In this document: positions 44,372 to 55,820 of the stretch, one piece after another
How the letters are laid out: each line of letters starts with the position of its first letter
Numbering within the stretch: position 1 is the stretch's first letter
Source of the DNA: Linyphia triangularis
Taxonomy: Eukaryota > Arthropoda > Arachnida > Araneae > Linyphiidae
Direction of reading: 5' to 3'
Length of the DNA stretch: 64,000 bases
Assembly: GCA_963978545.1 (NCBI GenBank)
Contig: OZ021722.1
Span: 1,054,001 to 1,118,000 of the forward strand
Program-made: the position numbers and the translations under genes
The notes under the pieces: generated by a model
What the model saw: only the letters and a program-made list of their open reading frames with translations
What the model was told of the DNA's origin: nothing
Databases searched by the model: none

Positions 44372-44545
44372 GGTTGGTTTGCACACTCAACGACCTATTT
44401 CCATGCACAATGATGAATAATTAGACCAGGACATACAACTTAACATGGATTCCGAACCACAGCGAACATCCATGCATAACTCAGGATTCGAACCCAGCAC
44501 CTTTGGCATGCGATATCCAGAGCGTTAACCGTCAGATGGGTAATT
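44372..44545 (-). mobile_element. SINE-B copy 2 (minus strand)
   Basis: Tail ggttggtttgcacactcaac at the left, acaatgatgaat, ggattccgaaccacagcgaa, B box as ggattcgaacccagcacc, and cctttggcatgcg near the head at the right. Confidence 0.85.
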
Positions 44546-44707
44546 TCACCTGAACCTTCCCACTACGGCATGATCGTATATGGAAAAATATCACGGTACC
44601 CTTTGCCACCCTTTTGTTACTAAAGTGACACAATTCTTCAATTCGTGTGGATTCACAGGACTTGTAGCTGGAAGAGCGGCATAAGTCAGTCTTAACTTGA
44701 ACTCCAG

Positions 44708-44939
44708 TTGGTTGTTTTCAGATTATCTGGCGCCGTCAGCAACACGAAGGCTATAATGCACCGAAACATTCGTCATTAGACAAGCTAAACATACATTTAC
44801 AAACATCCATGCCTAACACGGGACTCGGAACCCGCAACCTCGTGGTCTAGAAGCTAGCACGCTAACCACTATACCGTTTGGTCGGCTCAGCAGCATGAGG
44901 GTTATAATGCGCCGAAACATTCGTCATTAGACAAGCCCT
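44708..44939 (-). mobile_element. SINE-A copy 5 with an extra partial tail upstream of its head
   Basis: Complete SINE-A at 44708-44886, then directly a second 53-bp piece of the SINE body/tail (tcagcagcatgagggttata ... attagacaagcc). The combined unit is flanked by cttaacttgaactccag (44691-44707) and cttcaacttgaactcaag (44940-44957), so both parts inserted together. Confidence 0.88.
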
Positions 44940-45224
44940 CTTCAACTTGAACTCAAGAGTCTTATAAACAGCCTTGCAGTCCAACAAACAGTCTTGTAAT
45001 TGTCTCTACGATTGTATAGGCTCTTTTACCCAAAATTGAAAGAACTTTTTAGTTGTCACTTTTGTAGTAGGGGTGCGGTACGACTATCACAGTAAACAAT
45101 ACATATTGAAAAATAGCGCAGTGTAAACACGCAAGAAAATACAATATAAACTTACCTCAAAACACAGAAGAGGGGGAAAACTCGCAATTCCATGACACGA
45201 GGTCCTTTCACAGTTGAAATTCCC

Positions 45225-45475
45225 TTTTGCAGGACGACAGTTTAAGATATGAAATAAGACGTCCTTCCCAGTACAAGTCCACATCAGTTATAGAGGCTTA
45301 GAAGAAGATGATCTCTCACTGTCAAAGTCTGTAACACAGGACGACAAATTAAGATATAAAATCAGATGTCCTTTCATAATTCACATCTGTAACACTGGAC
45401 AACAGCCTAAGATAGAAATCAGACATCTCTAACACAAGACAACACCCTAAAACATTAATCGCATCAAGTTCTTAT
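45225..45475. repeat. Decaying tandem repeat (~55-60 bp unit)
   Basis: Four degenerate units containing ca(g)gacgacag/aaat, taagatat(g)aaat, cagacgtcc or cagatgtcc, and catctgtaacac. Non-coding. Confidence 0.5.
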
Positions 45476-45856
45476 TTGAAACACACTTTCTTATCCAGGC
45501 GACTTTTTTTTGAAACTTGCTTTCTTACAACAAGACTAGGAACAAAAAAAAAGTTCACTTTGTGATAATGTCCAGAATCTTTCCAAATCCTAACTCTCAC
45601 CAGAGGGCGCAATTGAAAAGTCCTCCATTCTGAACTCAATGCCAGACCTATCGCTTTGGTACAATACCTAAACTTTAGAAACCGAGCTAAAAAGGGTTCG
45701 TGCTGCTAATTTGTGATTTGAAAAATAAGCACATACGACGATAACAGTGGCGGAAAGTTTCTCATGCTTATTGGAGGGAGTCTCCACTAGAGACGCTAAT
45801 ATAGAGCAGTGCCCCTTGAAAGACCTCCCGGATCTGGAATGCGCACATCACGAGTA

Positions 45857-46180
45857 GGAGAAAGGGTTATTCCCTATACTCGCTATGTTACGATCTTATA
45901 GCCCAGTGCATTTAGTTGGTTGGTTGTTTTCAGATTATCTGGCGCCGTCAGCAACACGAGGGCTATAATGCGCCGAAACATTCATCAATAGACAAGCCGA
46001 CACACATTTACAAACACCCATGCCTAACACGGGACTCGAACCTGCAACCTCGTGGTCTAGAAGCTAGCACGCTAACCACTATACAGTTTGGTCGGCCCAG
46101 TGCATTTAGAAGCTACTTTCTGTAAAACCTTGACATTTGGTACTAAAAGAATCTAAGTTGTTTTAATTTAATGTCTATTA

Positions 46181-46218
<38 letters not shown>

Positions 46219-46412
46219 CAGGGGAAAACGCTGCATATGCATTGACGTAAGGATTTCAAATATAAAAATAGAATATATGAATCGTCATTTTCGAGTTTTT
46301 AATTGACGTCATTTCATGAAGTGATATTTTTCGTACCAAATGTCAAGGTCTAAGTAGTTTCTAAATGAACTGGTCTAGAAAATTGTAACTTAGCGAGTAT
46401 AGTACTTCCTTT
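45857..46412. mobile_element. MITE-A copy 4, split by SINE-A copy 6
   Basis: Left end aggagaaagggttattccct, then atactcgctatgttacgatc. Interrupted after cccagtgcatttag. The right end reads aacttagcgagtatagtact then tccttTTAA. The centre includes a poly-A run (46188-46215) and gctgcatatgcattgacgta. Confidence 0.85.
45916..46095 (-). mobile_element. SINE-A copy 6, inside MITE-A
   Basis: Complete SINE-A. Exact 14-bp TSD cccagtgcatttag at 45902-45915 and 46096-46109. Its B box lacks the extra base (ggactcgaacc), so it belongs to a slightly different subfamily from copies 4, 5 and 9. Confidence 0.95.
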
Positions 46413-46417
46413 TAAAT

Positions 46418-46575
46418 GAACACACCTGATGTCTGCGCATTCAGACCTCGCATGTCAACGGGTTCGAATCCTGGGTTGGAAATGAATGTACGTTGTGATT
46501 CAGAATCCACATTAAGCTGTAGGTTCCAACTTCATTAACCGTTATTAGGCACAAAAATAAGTAGTGGAACGAACC
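46418..46575 (+). mobile_element. SINE-B copy 3 (plus strand)
   Basis: tRNA-like head ctgcgcattcagacctcgca, B box gggttcgaatcctgggttgg, body cagaatccacattaagctgt, tail gaacgaaccaaccc. Confidence 0.82.
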
Positions 46576-46654
46576 AACCCAAGAGAACATTCTGCAATGG
46601 CATCCCACTGCAACCAGTGTGTACCAGGTAATGGCTTAACTGAAAGAACTACTA

Positions 46655-46825
46655 AGTTGTGTGAGGGCTCTACTGATGTGATTAACGCTTTGGCCTCGCG
46701 GGACAAAGGTACCGGGTTCGAAACCTGGGTTAGGCATGATCGTTCGTTGAAGTTCGGAATCCAAGTTGAGCTTTACTTTACTGCGATTGGTAGGTCGATG
46801 AGCGCACAAACCAACCAACTTTTGA
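46655..46825 (+). mobile_element. SINE-B copy 4 (plus strand)
   Basis: Head ttaacgctttggcctcgcgg, B box gggttcgaaacctgggttag, gttcggaatccaagttgagc, tail gcgcacaaaccaaccaac. Lies 80 bp right of copy 3 in the same orientation. Confidence 0.85.
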
Positions 46826-46885
46826 TCCTTATCAACAAAAGATGAATAATGGAGGAAATAAAACGAGGAATAGCTTGATATTTAA

Positions 46886-49504
46886 GGGGTACAGTACCGA
46901 AATTTAGTAATAAATAAATAACTTTAAAAAAAAATGTTTTTAAAAAATAATTCATACATTTCTGAATAGAATGTTTTTATCTTATTCCTCCGATGATTAG
47001 TTCACCCCGAAATTACCTATTATTTAAATATCACTAATGGGTGTAGTGCATTGAAACGTTTACTCAGAAGTGTTTTTCTCGAGATGTTGCAAATTCAAAT
47101 CGATACATCTCCAGAACCGCTAACAACTGGATTTTCAAATTAATAAATATAGTTCTAAACATTTTGTCTTTACAGAATTTTATATTTTAAAATCTGTTTT
47201 AAAATACAACATTTAGCGTAGAGGATAACATGAAAAAAGGTAAAAAATTTCAATGTTGTAACTTAGAAATTTAAAAAAAATGCCTAATTCACCCATAAAA
47301 ACTCTATTAATGCAATATTTCCTATATGAAACGCGAAAAACCAAGTATCTTGCTACATGCTCAGTCTACAAGGCCATAATCCTGAATTTTTAAACGAGTT
47401 TGACGTCATAGCAAAAAGGCATAAAATTTTGTGTTGATGTTCTGTTGATGTTGTTTGCACTTGTAAGTGGTTCACTTTTTTCTTACGGATTATCATTTAC
47501 AATATTTTCATTGAGTACATTTTTTTCAAAATGTTAATATAAAAGTATAACGCACCAAATGCGATTCGGTTGCATTCTATTTCAAAAGCCATTTTTAAAA
47601 AATGGTCTTTAAAAACCTTTAATGTATACTGCATTAAATATGTATATATTAAGCCTAAGCTATTTTCCTGTCAGATTTTATTAGGTAGCAATTTGTTAAT
47701 GATTTTCACTATTTGAACTGAGGAATTTAACTAGTTTTGGGGTAATTTTCTAGTTATTGTTCATAACATTCTTGATGCAAGTGTATTTTTGTAAGGATTG
47801 AAGGTAGATGTGGCAAAGGACCACATCTGTTATATATATATTTAATTAACATACTTTAAAATTAAGTCTTGGTATCGATGAGTTTGATTTCTTTTGTAAG
47901 CGCTGTGCTATTTTTGATTTCCAAAACAGACACGACAGCATATCGAGACACTTGCGTCGATTGTCGAGCTGCCGTCGGAGTTTTCTAGGTTTCTTCTTTA
48001 TCAAGGCACAAATGTGAAGTCCACCCAAAAGGCAATCGTACTAGATTCTTGGAAATGTCTATTGTTTGGACATGATAGTTGCAATTATATCAAGTATTAT
48101 AAATTGTGGTTTTAAATTATTTTTTTTTACATTCACGATTTCTTATAAAATACAATTTCATGCAGGAAATATTGTTGTTTAAGCTTAAGATGGCTATTTT
48201 GAAAAGTTTCTTTTTCTTAATTCAATTTCTATTTCACCATAATTTCAGCCATATAAGAACTAAATGAGTAATTCTTGCTGCGTAGTCTACATACAAACAT
48301 CTAGCTGAATTGCGTTTTATGTCTACAAGAACAAGCATCCATAGCATATCATGAGTAGGTAGGGATAAAGAGGTTTGTGGATTGAATTGGCTATTTGAAA
48401 CAATGTGTAAGTACAAACTTTTGTAGATGAGATATTCTTTATCATTCTAGAACTCGGTTCATGGAAAAGCAACCAGTTTCTAAAAAATTAAAATGAATTT
48501 AATTTACTTCGTAATACTCTTAAAAAGTTTTGTAAAAATGTCATTGAATTATAAAAATATAACTTGTTTAATTACGCACTAAATTATATAAACTATGTTT
48601 TGCTTTAAATCTAGATAAGAGAAGTTTCTTAAATATTGAAAGATATTTTTATATAATTAGTTAGTTGTATTCAGATTATCTGGCGCCGTCAGCAACACGA
48701 GGGCTATAATGCGCCGAAACATTCGTCATTAGACAAGCCAACATACATTTACAAACACCCATGCCTAACACGGGACTCGAACCCACAACCTCGCGGTTTT
48801 ATATAATTAGTCTCTTAAAAGGAAGAATTTGTGGGTAAATGTTCAATTTCTTCGTAAAGGAATTTCTGTTTTTTAAAAAAAGATTATTTATTGAAGTAAA
48901 AGATTATTTGAATCATTTTTTAAAAAATAATATTGTTTTCGTATTTTAGTTTTTAAGAAAAATTAAACTGAAATTATTTCATTGTAACCACCAATCAGTT
49001 TTGAAACAACAAGCTTTTGAATTAAATAATTTTGAACAAATTAATTTTTAAAATTTATTCTCTAAAATTATAATAATTTTAAATTTATTCCTATACTTTA
49101 ATTTAGAATAGATTATGTAGTTAGGCATTGTAAATATTCCAACTTTGATGCTTCTTCGTCCATCTTCGTAAGTAATGATTTGTGATGGGTTTGCGCTGTG
49201 ACGTCACTATCTGGTTGTTTTGAGCCTGATACAACTATAATACTTCGCTCATAAAACTGAGGATCTAGCAAGATACTTGGTTTTTCGCGCCTCGCAGAAT
49301 GCTTTCACATTAAAAAAATAAAAAAAACTCTTGCAAACATTAATTCTTATGATTTTTTTTAATTTTTAATTTTTTTTTTTTAACTAAATGAACACAAAAT
49401 TTTTAAAAAAATTATCTCTAAGACTTATAAATAGTATCTTATTCATAGGGTAAATTTTTGGAATGAAAAAGTTTATAAATTTTTATTTTTGGTACTGTAC
49501 TCCC
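46886..49504. mobile_element. 2.6-kb TTAA-targeting DNA transposon, coding capacity lost
   Basis: Bounded by TTAA at 46882-46885 and 49505-49508. Ends GGGGTACAGTACCGAAA and TTTTTGGTACTGTACTCCC are inverted. Further inverted words inside (cgcgaaaaaccaagtatctt at about 47332 against aagatacttggtttttcgcg at about 49270) show long inverted repeats of several hundred bp. The interior has no recognised transposase. Superfamily piggyBac- or Kolobok-like, from the TTAA. SINE-A copy 7 lies inside. Confidence 0.75.
48661..48796 (-). mobile_element. SINE-A copy 7, 5'-truncated
   Basis: Keeps tail, body and B box but lacks the A-box end of the head. Exact 14-bp TSD ttttatataattag at 48647-48660 and 48797-48810. 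The TSD directly next to the truncation shows the truncation happened during insertion. Confidence 0.93.
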
Positions 49505-49508
49505 TTAA

Positions 49509-50095
49509 GGGGTACAGTAGTCTTGATAAATATATAACGTAGTAACATTGCTCTAATGATATTCTCTTTTAATTTGACTTCATTTCAAATCGAAATAATT
49601 ATTTATGCAGCTGCGTTTTCAGACAAATCAAAATGCTTATTTGATAAGGACTTTAGTACGTTGTGCTGCCATCTGTTGAGAAATATTGGAGCAAATTGTT
49701 AAACTTTAATATTATAATATGGTTTACCTAATTTAAAAAACTGTAAAGAAATTTGTATACATTTTTTTTTTCTTTTTTCTTTTTATAAAACAACTCAACA
49801 AAAAGATAAGTGCAGCAAAATAATTAGGTTATAAGTTTGTGCAACTAAAGTAAATGAAAATTTTAAGAAAAAAAAATCGCATTTTCTTCTTGGACTGATT
49901 ATATCCCGAAGTACAACCAAGATTTATTTTCATTACTAAAATAAATAGCATCAGATACTTAGATAAGAAAATTTTAAGCTCGCTATCGGAAGACATTTTA
50001 CTGGTTTTTGTATTTTTATCATTTAGGATAAAAAAGACAATTTTGCAAAAATTTTGTAATATATTATATATCATACTTATATATTTTTCGTCTTA
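49509..50095. other. Possible second TTAA element end, then unassigned DNA
   Basis: Starts GGGGTACAGTAGTC right after the TTAA that closes the 46886-49504 element. I did not find a matching opposite end. No gene seen; an 81-codon minus-strand frame (49829-50074) has no recognisable domain. Confidence 0.4.
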
Positions 50096-50197
50096 TAATA
50101 TGTTTTAAACGTTTAACGTTTTTAAATTCCCTACTGGAGCTTTTTGTAGCATAACTGAACATCCCAAAAAATCAACTAGACATAGTAAAAAAAACCA

Positions 50198-50284
50198 ACC
50201 AAGTCAGCCAGAAAAAGTTATGAAAACTAATTTTTGCCGCCAAGGGGCCGCGTTTAGTTTCTTTGGAGTCTGGCTGACTTGGCG
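50198..50284. repeat. Short foldback (14-bp stem)
   Basis: CCAAGTCAGCCAGA pairs with TCTGGCTGACTTGG across about 60 nt. Followed by a T35 run (50308-50342), so it may be a small retroposed or foldback unit. Confidence 0.5.
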
Positions 50285-50303
50285 AGGTTTTTTTAGAACG
50301 TCT

Positions 50304-50344
<41 letters not shown>

Positions 50345-50808
50345 TTGGGAAGATATCAATTCTTTTTGTCGAGTTTGCTAACTTATTTGCATTCGAGCAC
50401 TGCTTTCCCATTAATCTTTCTCATTAAATGACCATCCCTTAAATATTTACCAAAGTTTTCAGTTACTCACATATTAAGTCAAAATACATTTTTTCCAAAC
50501 TGCTTAATTGTATTTTATTCACATAAATTCTGTTTTAACCATCGCCAAATACGACAATATAATCCTAACACATTGCCATCACATGTCGCTTTGAGCCTCA
50601 CAACATATTTAATACGCAATAACGTCACACTTGATCTCATAAAAATTCAAAGACTAGGAACAACGCACTACTTTCAATTAAACTTTAACACTGGTCACAG
50701 TATTTAAGTTTGACATGGATCAGAGTAATTTACTTTTTTTGTTTTCTTATTTTCAATACTTAAAAATAAAATTGCCAGTTTAGCGATATTTTTTAGTAAT
50801 AATTATTA

Positions 50809-50811
<3 letters not shown>

Positions 50812-50847
<36 letters not shown>
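50812..50847. repeat. Poly-A run
   Basis: About 36 A residues. Together with the T35 at 50308-50342 this makes an inverted homopolymer pair 500 bp apart. Confidence 0.9.
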
Positions 50848-50848
<1 letters not shown>

Positions 50849-51029
50849 ACTGCCATGATTAAGAAATTTGCAATATGTTTTTTGGTAATAAGCAAAGAGT
50901 AATTTTTGCATTTTTCTAATTACACTGTTTAAATAGTACTTATTTAAAACTTAAAATATCAAAGTCATTTCTTCAAATTAAGCAAAAGATGAATATCCTA
51001 AATCCATTGATCTGTTTTCATCAATCATT

Positions 51030-51290
51030 TTCCTGGCTAAAATTCCTTACTTCCGGGATCATTTCTGGGGGGTACAGACCCTCTTACGCATTAATCCATA
51101 CGAAAAAGCCTTTCATCTAATCAATCTAAAAGGCATAAAAAAAGAATGGTCTGAATATATTAAAGTGTTTAAGCTGTAGGCCAGGCTGAAATTCCTAAGC
51201 ATCGGCTTCCATTCCGAGGATTACAGACTCTCCTACCCATCAAAACATACAAAAGGCACTTCCTCTAGTCCAGCTAAAAAGAATAAATAA
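51030..51290. repeat. Two-copy tandem duplication (~148 bp)
   Basis: ggctaaaattccttacttcc ... ggtacagaccctcttacgca ... cctttcatctaatcaatcta recurs as ggctgaaattcctaagcatc ... attacagactctcctaccca ... cttcctctagtccagcta. Confidence 0.65.
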
Positions 51291-52089
51291 ATAAAAAAAA
51301 TGGTCAAAACGGATCAAATAGTTTTGGTTGTAGCCCTGACTAAAGTTTTGATCAAGAATCAGAAGAAAGAATCAGAAAAAAAACAGAAGAATCAGAAGAA
51401 CAAAATTCCGGTGACTTCGGAGAGTTTCAAAGGATTTTATTACCATGTTCCCTTGTTCAATGTTAACAATTTTGTTGCTATTTTTCGTCTACTCACCCGG
51501 GGCAATACGATGGCAAAAAAAAAAAAAAATCAAATCAGGGTTCTTGCTATAATAGAAGCAGAGCTGTGAGGGGTCGAAAAAGGGCTCTGTCAACATAATA
51601 CACACTTGCATGTGTACCGCTTTGTTATCGGACTTGGCTGTGGAACACTGCCGTGTTCCTATATATACACCAAACTTATTATTATTATTACCACACTTCT
51701 GTATTATTCGCTGAAAGTTATGATACATTTAAACAATGTTTTTAAATTTACTAGCTTTTTTGTAGTATAACTGAATAAGTTTTTTTTTTAAATACCAACT
51801 ATTATTTTAAAATGTAAAGCTAAGATGTCTAGAGCGGAACGTATACAACAGTTAAAATACAGCAAAAGGAAGAGAGCTCTGTGTTAAGCACATTCGTTTT
51901 TAAAACTTTTACGTTATTTCTACAGGAGCTTCGAAGGTGGGGATATTTAGAAGACTTTAAAATGCGTTCCCACAGTGACTTTATGATCAAAATTGCTTGA
52001 GCCGGTTTTTTTTAGCAATTACAGAAAATCTTTTTTTTTTTTTTTTCAATGGCAGCAATCTTATGCGCATGCGCAGTTTTGGCGAAACA

Positions 52090-52230
52090 TTAATGATCTT
52101 AATGCCTACCAAATATGAACATCATACTACGTTCGGGAGTTATGCTGACCACGTACACACAGACATATATCTTTTTTTCTATACCACTGTTTGGATACTC
52201 ACTTTTTGGAGCTTATTCCAAAACGCAGAG

Positions 52231-52292
<62 letters not shown>

Positions 52293-52350
52293 CGAAATAT
52301 ATTTTTTGACTCTTTGTTAACATATGGGTGATTGAAAGTGAAAATATAAT
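52090..52350 (-). repeat. Repeat family D, copy 4 (inverted), with (AC)n inside
   Basis: aaatatgaacatcatactac, gttatgctgaccacgtacac at the left and catatgggtgattgaaagtg at the right match family D in reverse. An (AC)n microsatellite of about 30 units interrupts it at 52232-52291. Confidence 0.6.
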
Positions 52351-52904
52351 ACACATGTGGTCATACGGACAGGATTCCGGGACGGAACACACGACTTATG
52401 AGCTGTTTCTTTCATTTTTTTTTGAGCACCGGTACACAGAATTACCACATCTCGGATTTTTCACAATGCATTTTGGACACCGCATATTTACAAGGATTTT
52501 TACCTATTGAAATATCAATTGTACCTCAAAAAGTAAGATTTCTTGCACTTTAAAAAAAAAAAGGACAAAGAAAGGCACCACGTGAAAATATAGGTGTGCT
52601 AAAAACAACAGCGTAGTATCAAAAGTACTACGTCTATCAGCACTGTCATCTTTAATGACAGGATGATTTCGATAGTATTTTAGAGGGCATCCCTATTTTT
52701 TCTTTTGAGTCCCAAATGCGGTTTCTATGGTAACGATGGATCTCCCCGGGACAGTTCCTGAAGGAAGCGTAAGATGAAACTCACTCCCTCAACCGAGAGA
52801 TGAACTTTTTAAGGCACAGATGATGTATGGCATCTTCAATGCCCTTCACATTCCATCTTCAACATACAAAAGGTATTGTCGGTTTATCCTCCTGTGCATG
52901 GTGT

Positions 52905-53657
52905 AGCATATATGCTACACAAATTTGGGGTCATATATGCTACACAAATTTGGTGTCATATATGCTACACAAATTTGGTGTCATATATGCTACACAAATT
53001 TGGTGTCATATATGCTACACAAATTTGGTGTCATATATGCTACACAAATTTGATGTCATATATGCTACACAAATTTGGTGTCATATATGCTACACAAATT
53101 TGGTGTCATATATGCTACACAAATTTGGTGTCATATATGCTACACAAATTTGGTGTCATATATGCTACACACATTTGGTGTCATATATGCTACACACATT
53201 TGGTGTCATATATGCTACACACATTTGGTGTCATATATGCTACATAAATTTCGTGTCATATATGCTACACAAATTTCGTGTCATATATGCTACATAAATT
53301 TGGTGTCATATATGCCACATAAATTTGATGTCATATATGCTACACAAATTTGGTGTCATATATGCTACACAAATTTGGTGTCATATATGCTACACAAATT
53401 TGGTGTCATATATGCTACACACATTTGGTGTCATATATGCTACACACATTTGGTGTCATATATGCTACACACATTTGGTGTCATATATGCTACATAAATT
53501 TGGTGTCATATATGCTACACAAATTTGGTGTCATATATGCTACACAAATTTGGTGTCATATATGCTACATAAATTTGGTGTCATATATGCCACATAAATT
53601 TGATGTCATATATGCTACACAAATTTGGTGTCATATATGCTACATAAATTTGGTGTA
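52905..53657. repeat. 25-bp minisatellite with 250-bp higher-order period
   Basis: About 30 head-to-tail copies of tcatatatgctacacaaatt plus tggtg. Variants (acacattt, acataaattt, gccacataaatttgatg, tttcgtg) occur in a fixed order that repeats every ten units: three acacattt units start near 53168 and again near 53418. The unit length is 1 mod 3 and lacks stops, so all plus-strand frames stay open, giving several overlapping fake ORFs (52827-53658). Confidence 0.97.
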
Positions 53658-54195
53658 AAAGTTGAGTAATAATTAATATAATTTTTATAATAACGAGAAA
53701 AAGATTAAACTTTATTTAATCATTTTTTATCAAAATTTGTGTTGAAAGTAGCACTTTACCACGAGAAGTGCCGAAAAGTAACTTTCTAGCACTAGTGTGA
53801 CTTTATCGCACTCCTCAAATATTATATAGTTTTGGTATTGAAATGATATATTTTCAGAAGAAATTCATTGAAAAAGTTGTCATTATTAATAAATACATGT
53901 ATTAAAAATATTTTTTGCACATGATTATAAAAAATATTGTATGCAACACGCGGAAAAATACTTTTTCAAACTAGGTCTATATTATTTTACTCGCGCTAAC
54001 GCCCCGACAAATAAGCATTTTACCTCGTTTGAAAAACTATTACTTTCCTAACTAGTTGCAGGAAATAACTATTATTACAATTTGAAACTGCAAATAATTA
54101 TGGCAGTCTTACTAAGATTGTTTATGTCTAAAAAATATTTCCTTTCGTAAATTTTTTCTATTAAACACCCCCACATACAAGGTGTTCATAAAGTA
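53658..54195. other. AT-rich DNA, no gene seen
   Basis: No recognisable domain or repeat end. Confidence 0.4.
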
Positions 54196-54574
54196 AATAT
54201 TAGGGTGGTTCAAATTTATTTTTTTTTCTGCTAGAGACCAAGACACCCCCTAATTTTTTTACAATTACCAATAGTATTAATCTCCTAAAATTTCAGCTTC
54301 CTACTCTTACTAGAAGGGGGCGCTCAATGACCATTCATTTTTACACTTTTTTTGTAATTTCGCATAATTTTCGAGTTTTAGGCTGATAAGATTTGACTCA
54401 TAAGACTCCTAATTTTTTGAAAAAAGTTTTTTATGACAGTTTAATACACGCAATTTAGTTTTGAAATAGTTCTGTAATATAGTACTGTATCTGGAAACAT
54501 GAACATTATAAAAGCACCGTTAACGAAATATCAGATTGTGAAGCACTTCGTTTGATAGTTGCAGTAGTCTCAGC

Positions 54575-55159
54575 TTTGGGACATGAATGATTCCTCTTCC
54601 AAGAGGAGACAAAAAGCTAGAAAAGATTATGCTGAGTCAGCAATGAAAAAATTCCAACCTGACTGTCCTATTAGTCCTTCATTGGGATGACAATCTTCTG
54701 CCAAAATCCCTTTAATTAAGAAAGTGTGATCGTTTGCTTGTTTCGGGAGATGGTATCGAAAAACTTCTTAGTATCCCAAAGTTGAGTGGTGGAAGGACAG
54801 CAAAAAATACTTCGAAAACTGTTTTTAGGCTAGTAAGGCAACGGGAAGTTAAGACTAAAATCCAGACTTTAAGTTTTGGTACTAATAGTATAATTAGTGC
54901 TTGTATATAAGAGGTATGCAATAATTTAGAGAAAAAAAATTGGTGGTTAGCCTGCTGGCACCATGTTATGGAATTAATATTGTCTAAGTTATTAAAGTTT
55001 TGCTATGGGCCCTCATGTTTCACAGAGGTTTCCCTCTTAAACAGACTTAAAACCGTTTGAAAAAGAATTGCACGAATAAACTTTCAGAGTTTAGAACTGA
55101 AAAAGACAAAGTTTAAAGTATCAATCTATGAAAATATGGATAAATCTATGAAAAGTAGA
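54575..55159 (+). pseudogene. Transposon protein pseudogene, N-terminal half
   Basis: The plus-strand frame opens with MNDSSSKRRQKARKDYAESA. After a frame change it reads CDRLLVSGDGIEKLLSIPKL, SGGRTAKNTSKTVF, VKTKIQTLSFGTNSI and WLACWHHVMELILSK, with two internal stops. The family form is a block such as 'LPVLVS-G-E-LL-VPKL--GTG', then 'D-T--NTG---GAC--LE', then 'L-CRHH--EL-L'. I know this family from transposon-derived predicted proteins and cannot give its enzymatic superfamily with confidence. Interrupted at 55160 by another element. Confidence 0.62.
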
Positions 55160-55245
55160 AATTATTATTAGGATGGTTCGAAAAAAATGAGTTATAAAAA
55201 GTTGTTACATGTCTTGATAAGAAAAACTGTAAAAAAAAATTTGGG

Positions 55246-55249
<4 letters not shown>

Positions 55250-55281
<32 letters not shown>
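55250..55281. repeat. (AT)n microsatellite in the left arm of the long-TIR element
   Basis: About 15 AT units. The right arm has no counterpart, so it expanded after insertion. Confidence 0.9.
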
Positions 55282-55284
<3 letters not shown>

Positions 55285-55820
55285 TCCGATCATACATTCA
55301 CCTAAAAGTTTAGAAAAAATACAAAAAATAACTTTTTGCCCTAATTTTTTTTAAATTTCTAAACGTTATATATTTGAAAGGAAACAGCTTGAGATGTGTA
55401 ATATCAGGGTGTTATAACACGGGAAAACATTATTCTATGCATTTTTAAAACATATATTAATAATTAAAAATATTCAAAAATAAATTTTTTTTGTTAAAAA
55501 ATTGATTTTTCTATAAAATGGATACTAACATTATTTCTTACATATTTTTCTTACAATTGTTTTATTTACTTCAAGCATTCACTTCAAAGTTTTGAATAAA
55601 TACAAAAAATACCTTTTTTCCATCAATTTGTAGAATACACCAATCACTAAATTATCGAAGCACATTAGTTTTTATTGTGTGGAATGAAATAGATAGAACT
55701 TGGAAAAAAAATCATATTTGTAATTATTCGAAATTCATTGTTCACGCATAACCTTTAAAACATTGATAAAAACTGTGTTTTGGCGGGTTTTAATCAGGGT
55801 GCCTTCTCTTCCTTTGAAGC

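Noticed and set aside
46664..46740. Stand-alone tRNA gene (A- and B-box-like sequences, also in each SINE-A head)
   Set aside because: The arms do not close into a full cloverleaf, and the sequences continue into SINE bodies and tails.
52905..53657. CRISPR-like regular array
   Set aside because: There are no unique spacers; units are contiguous copies, and the genome is eukaryotic.
52827..53658. Overlapping ORFs of 90-156 codons repeating MLHKFGVIYATQIWCH-type units
   Set aside because: They are read-through of the 25-bp minisatellite. All frames are open because the unit has no stop and is 1 mod 3 long.
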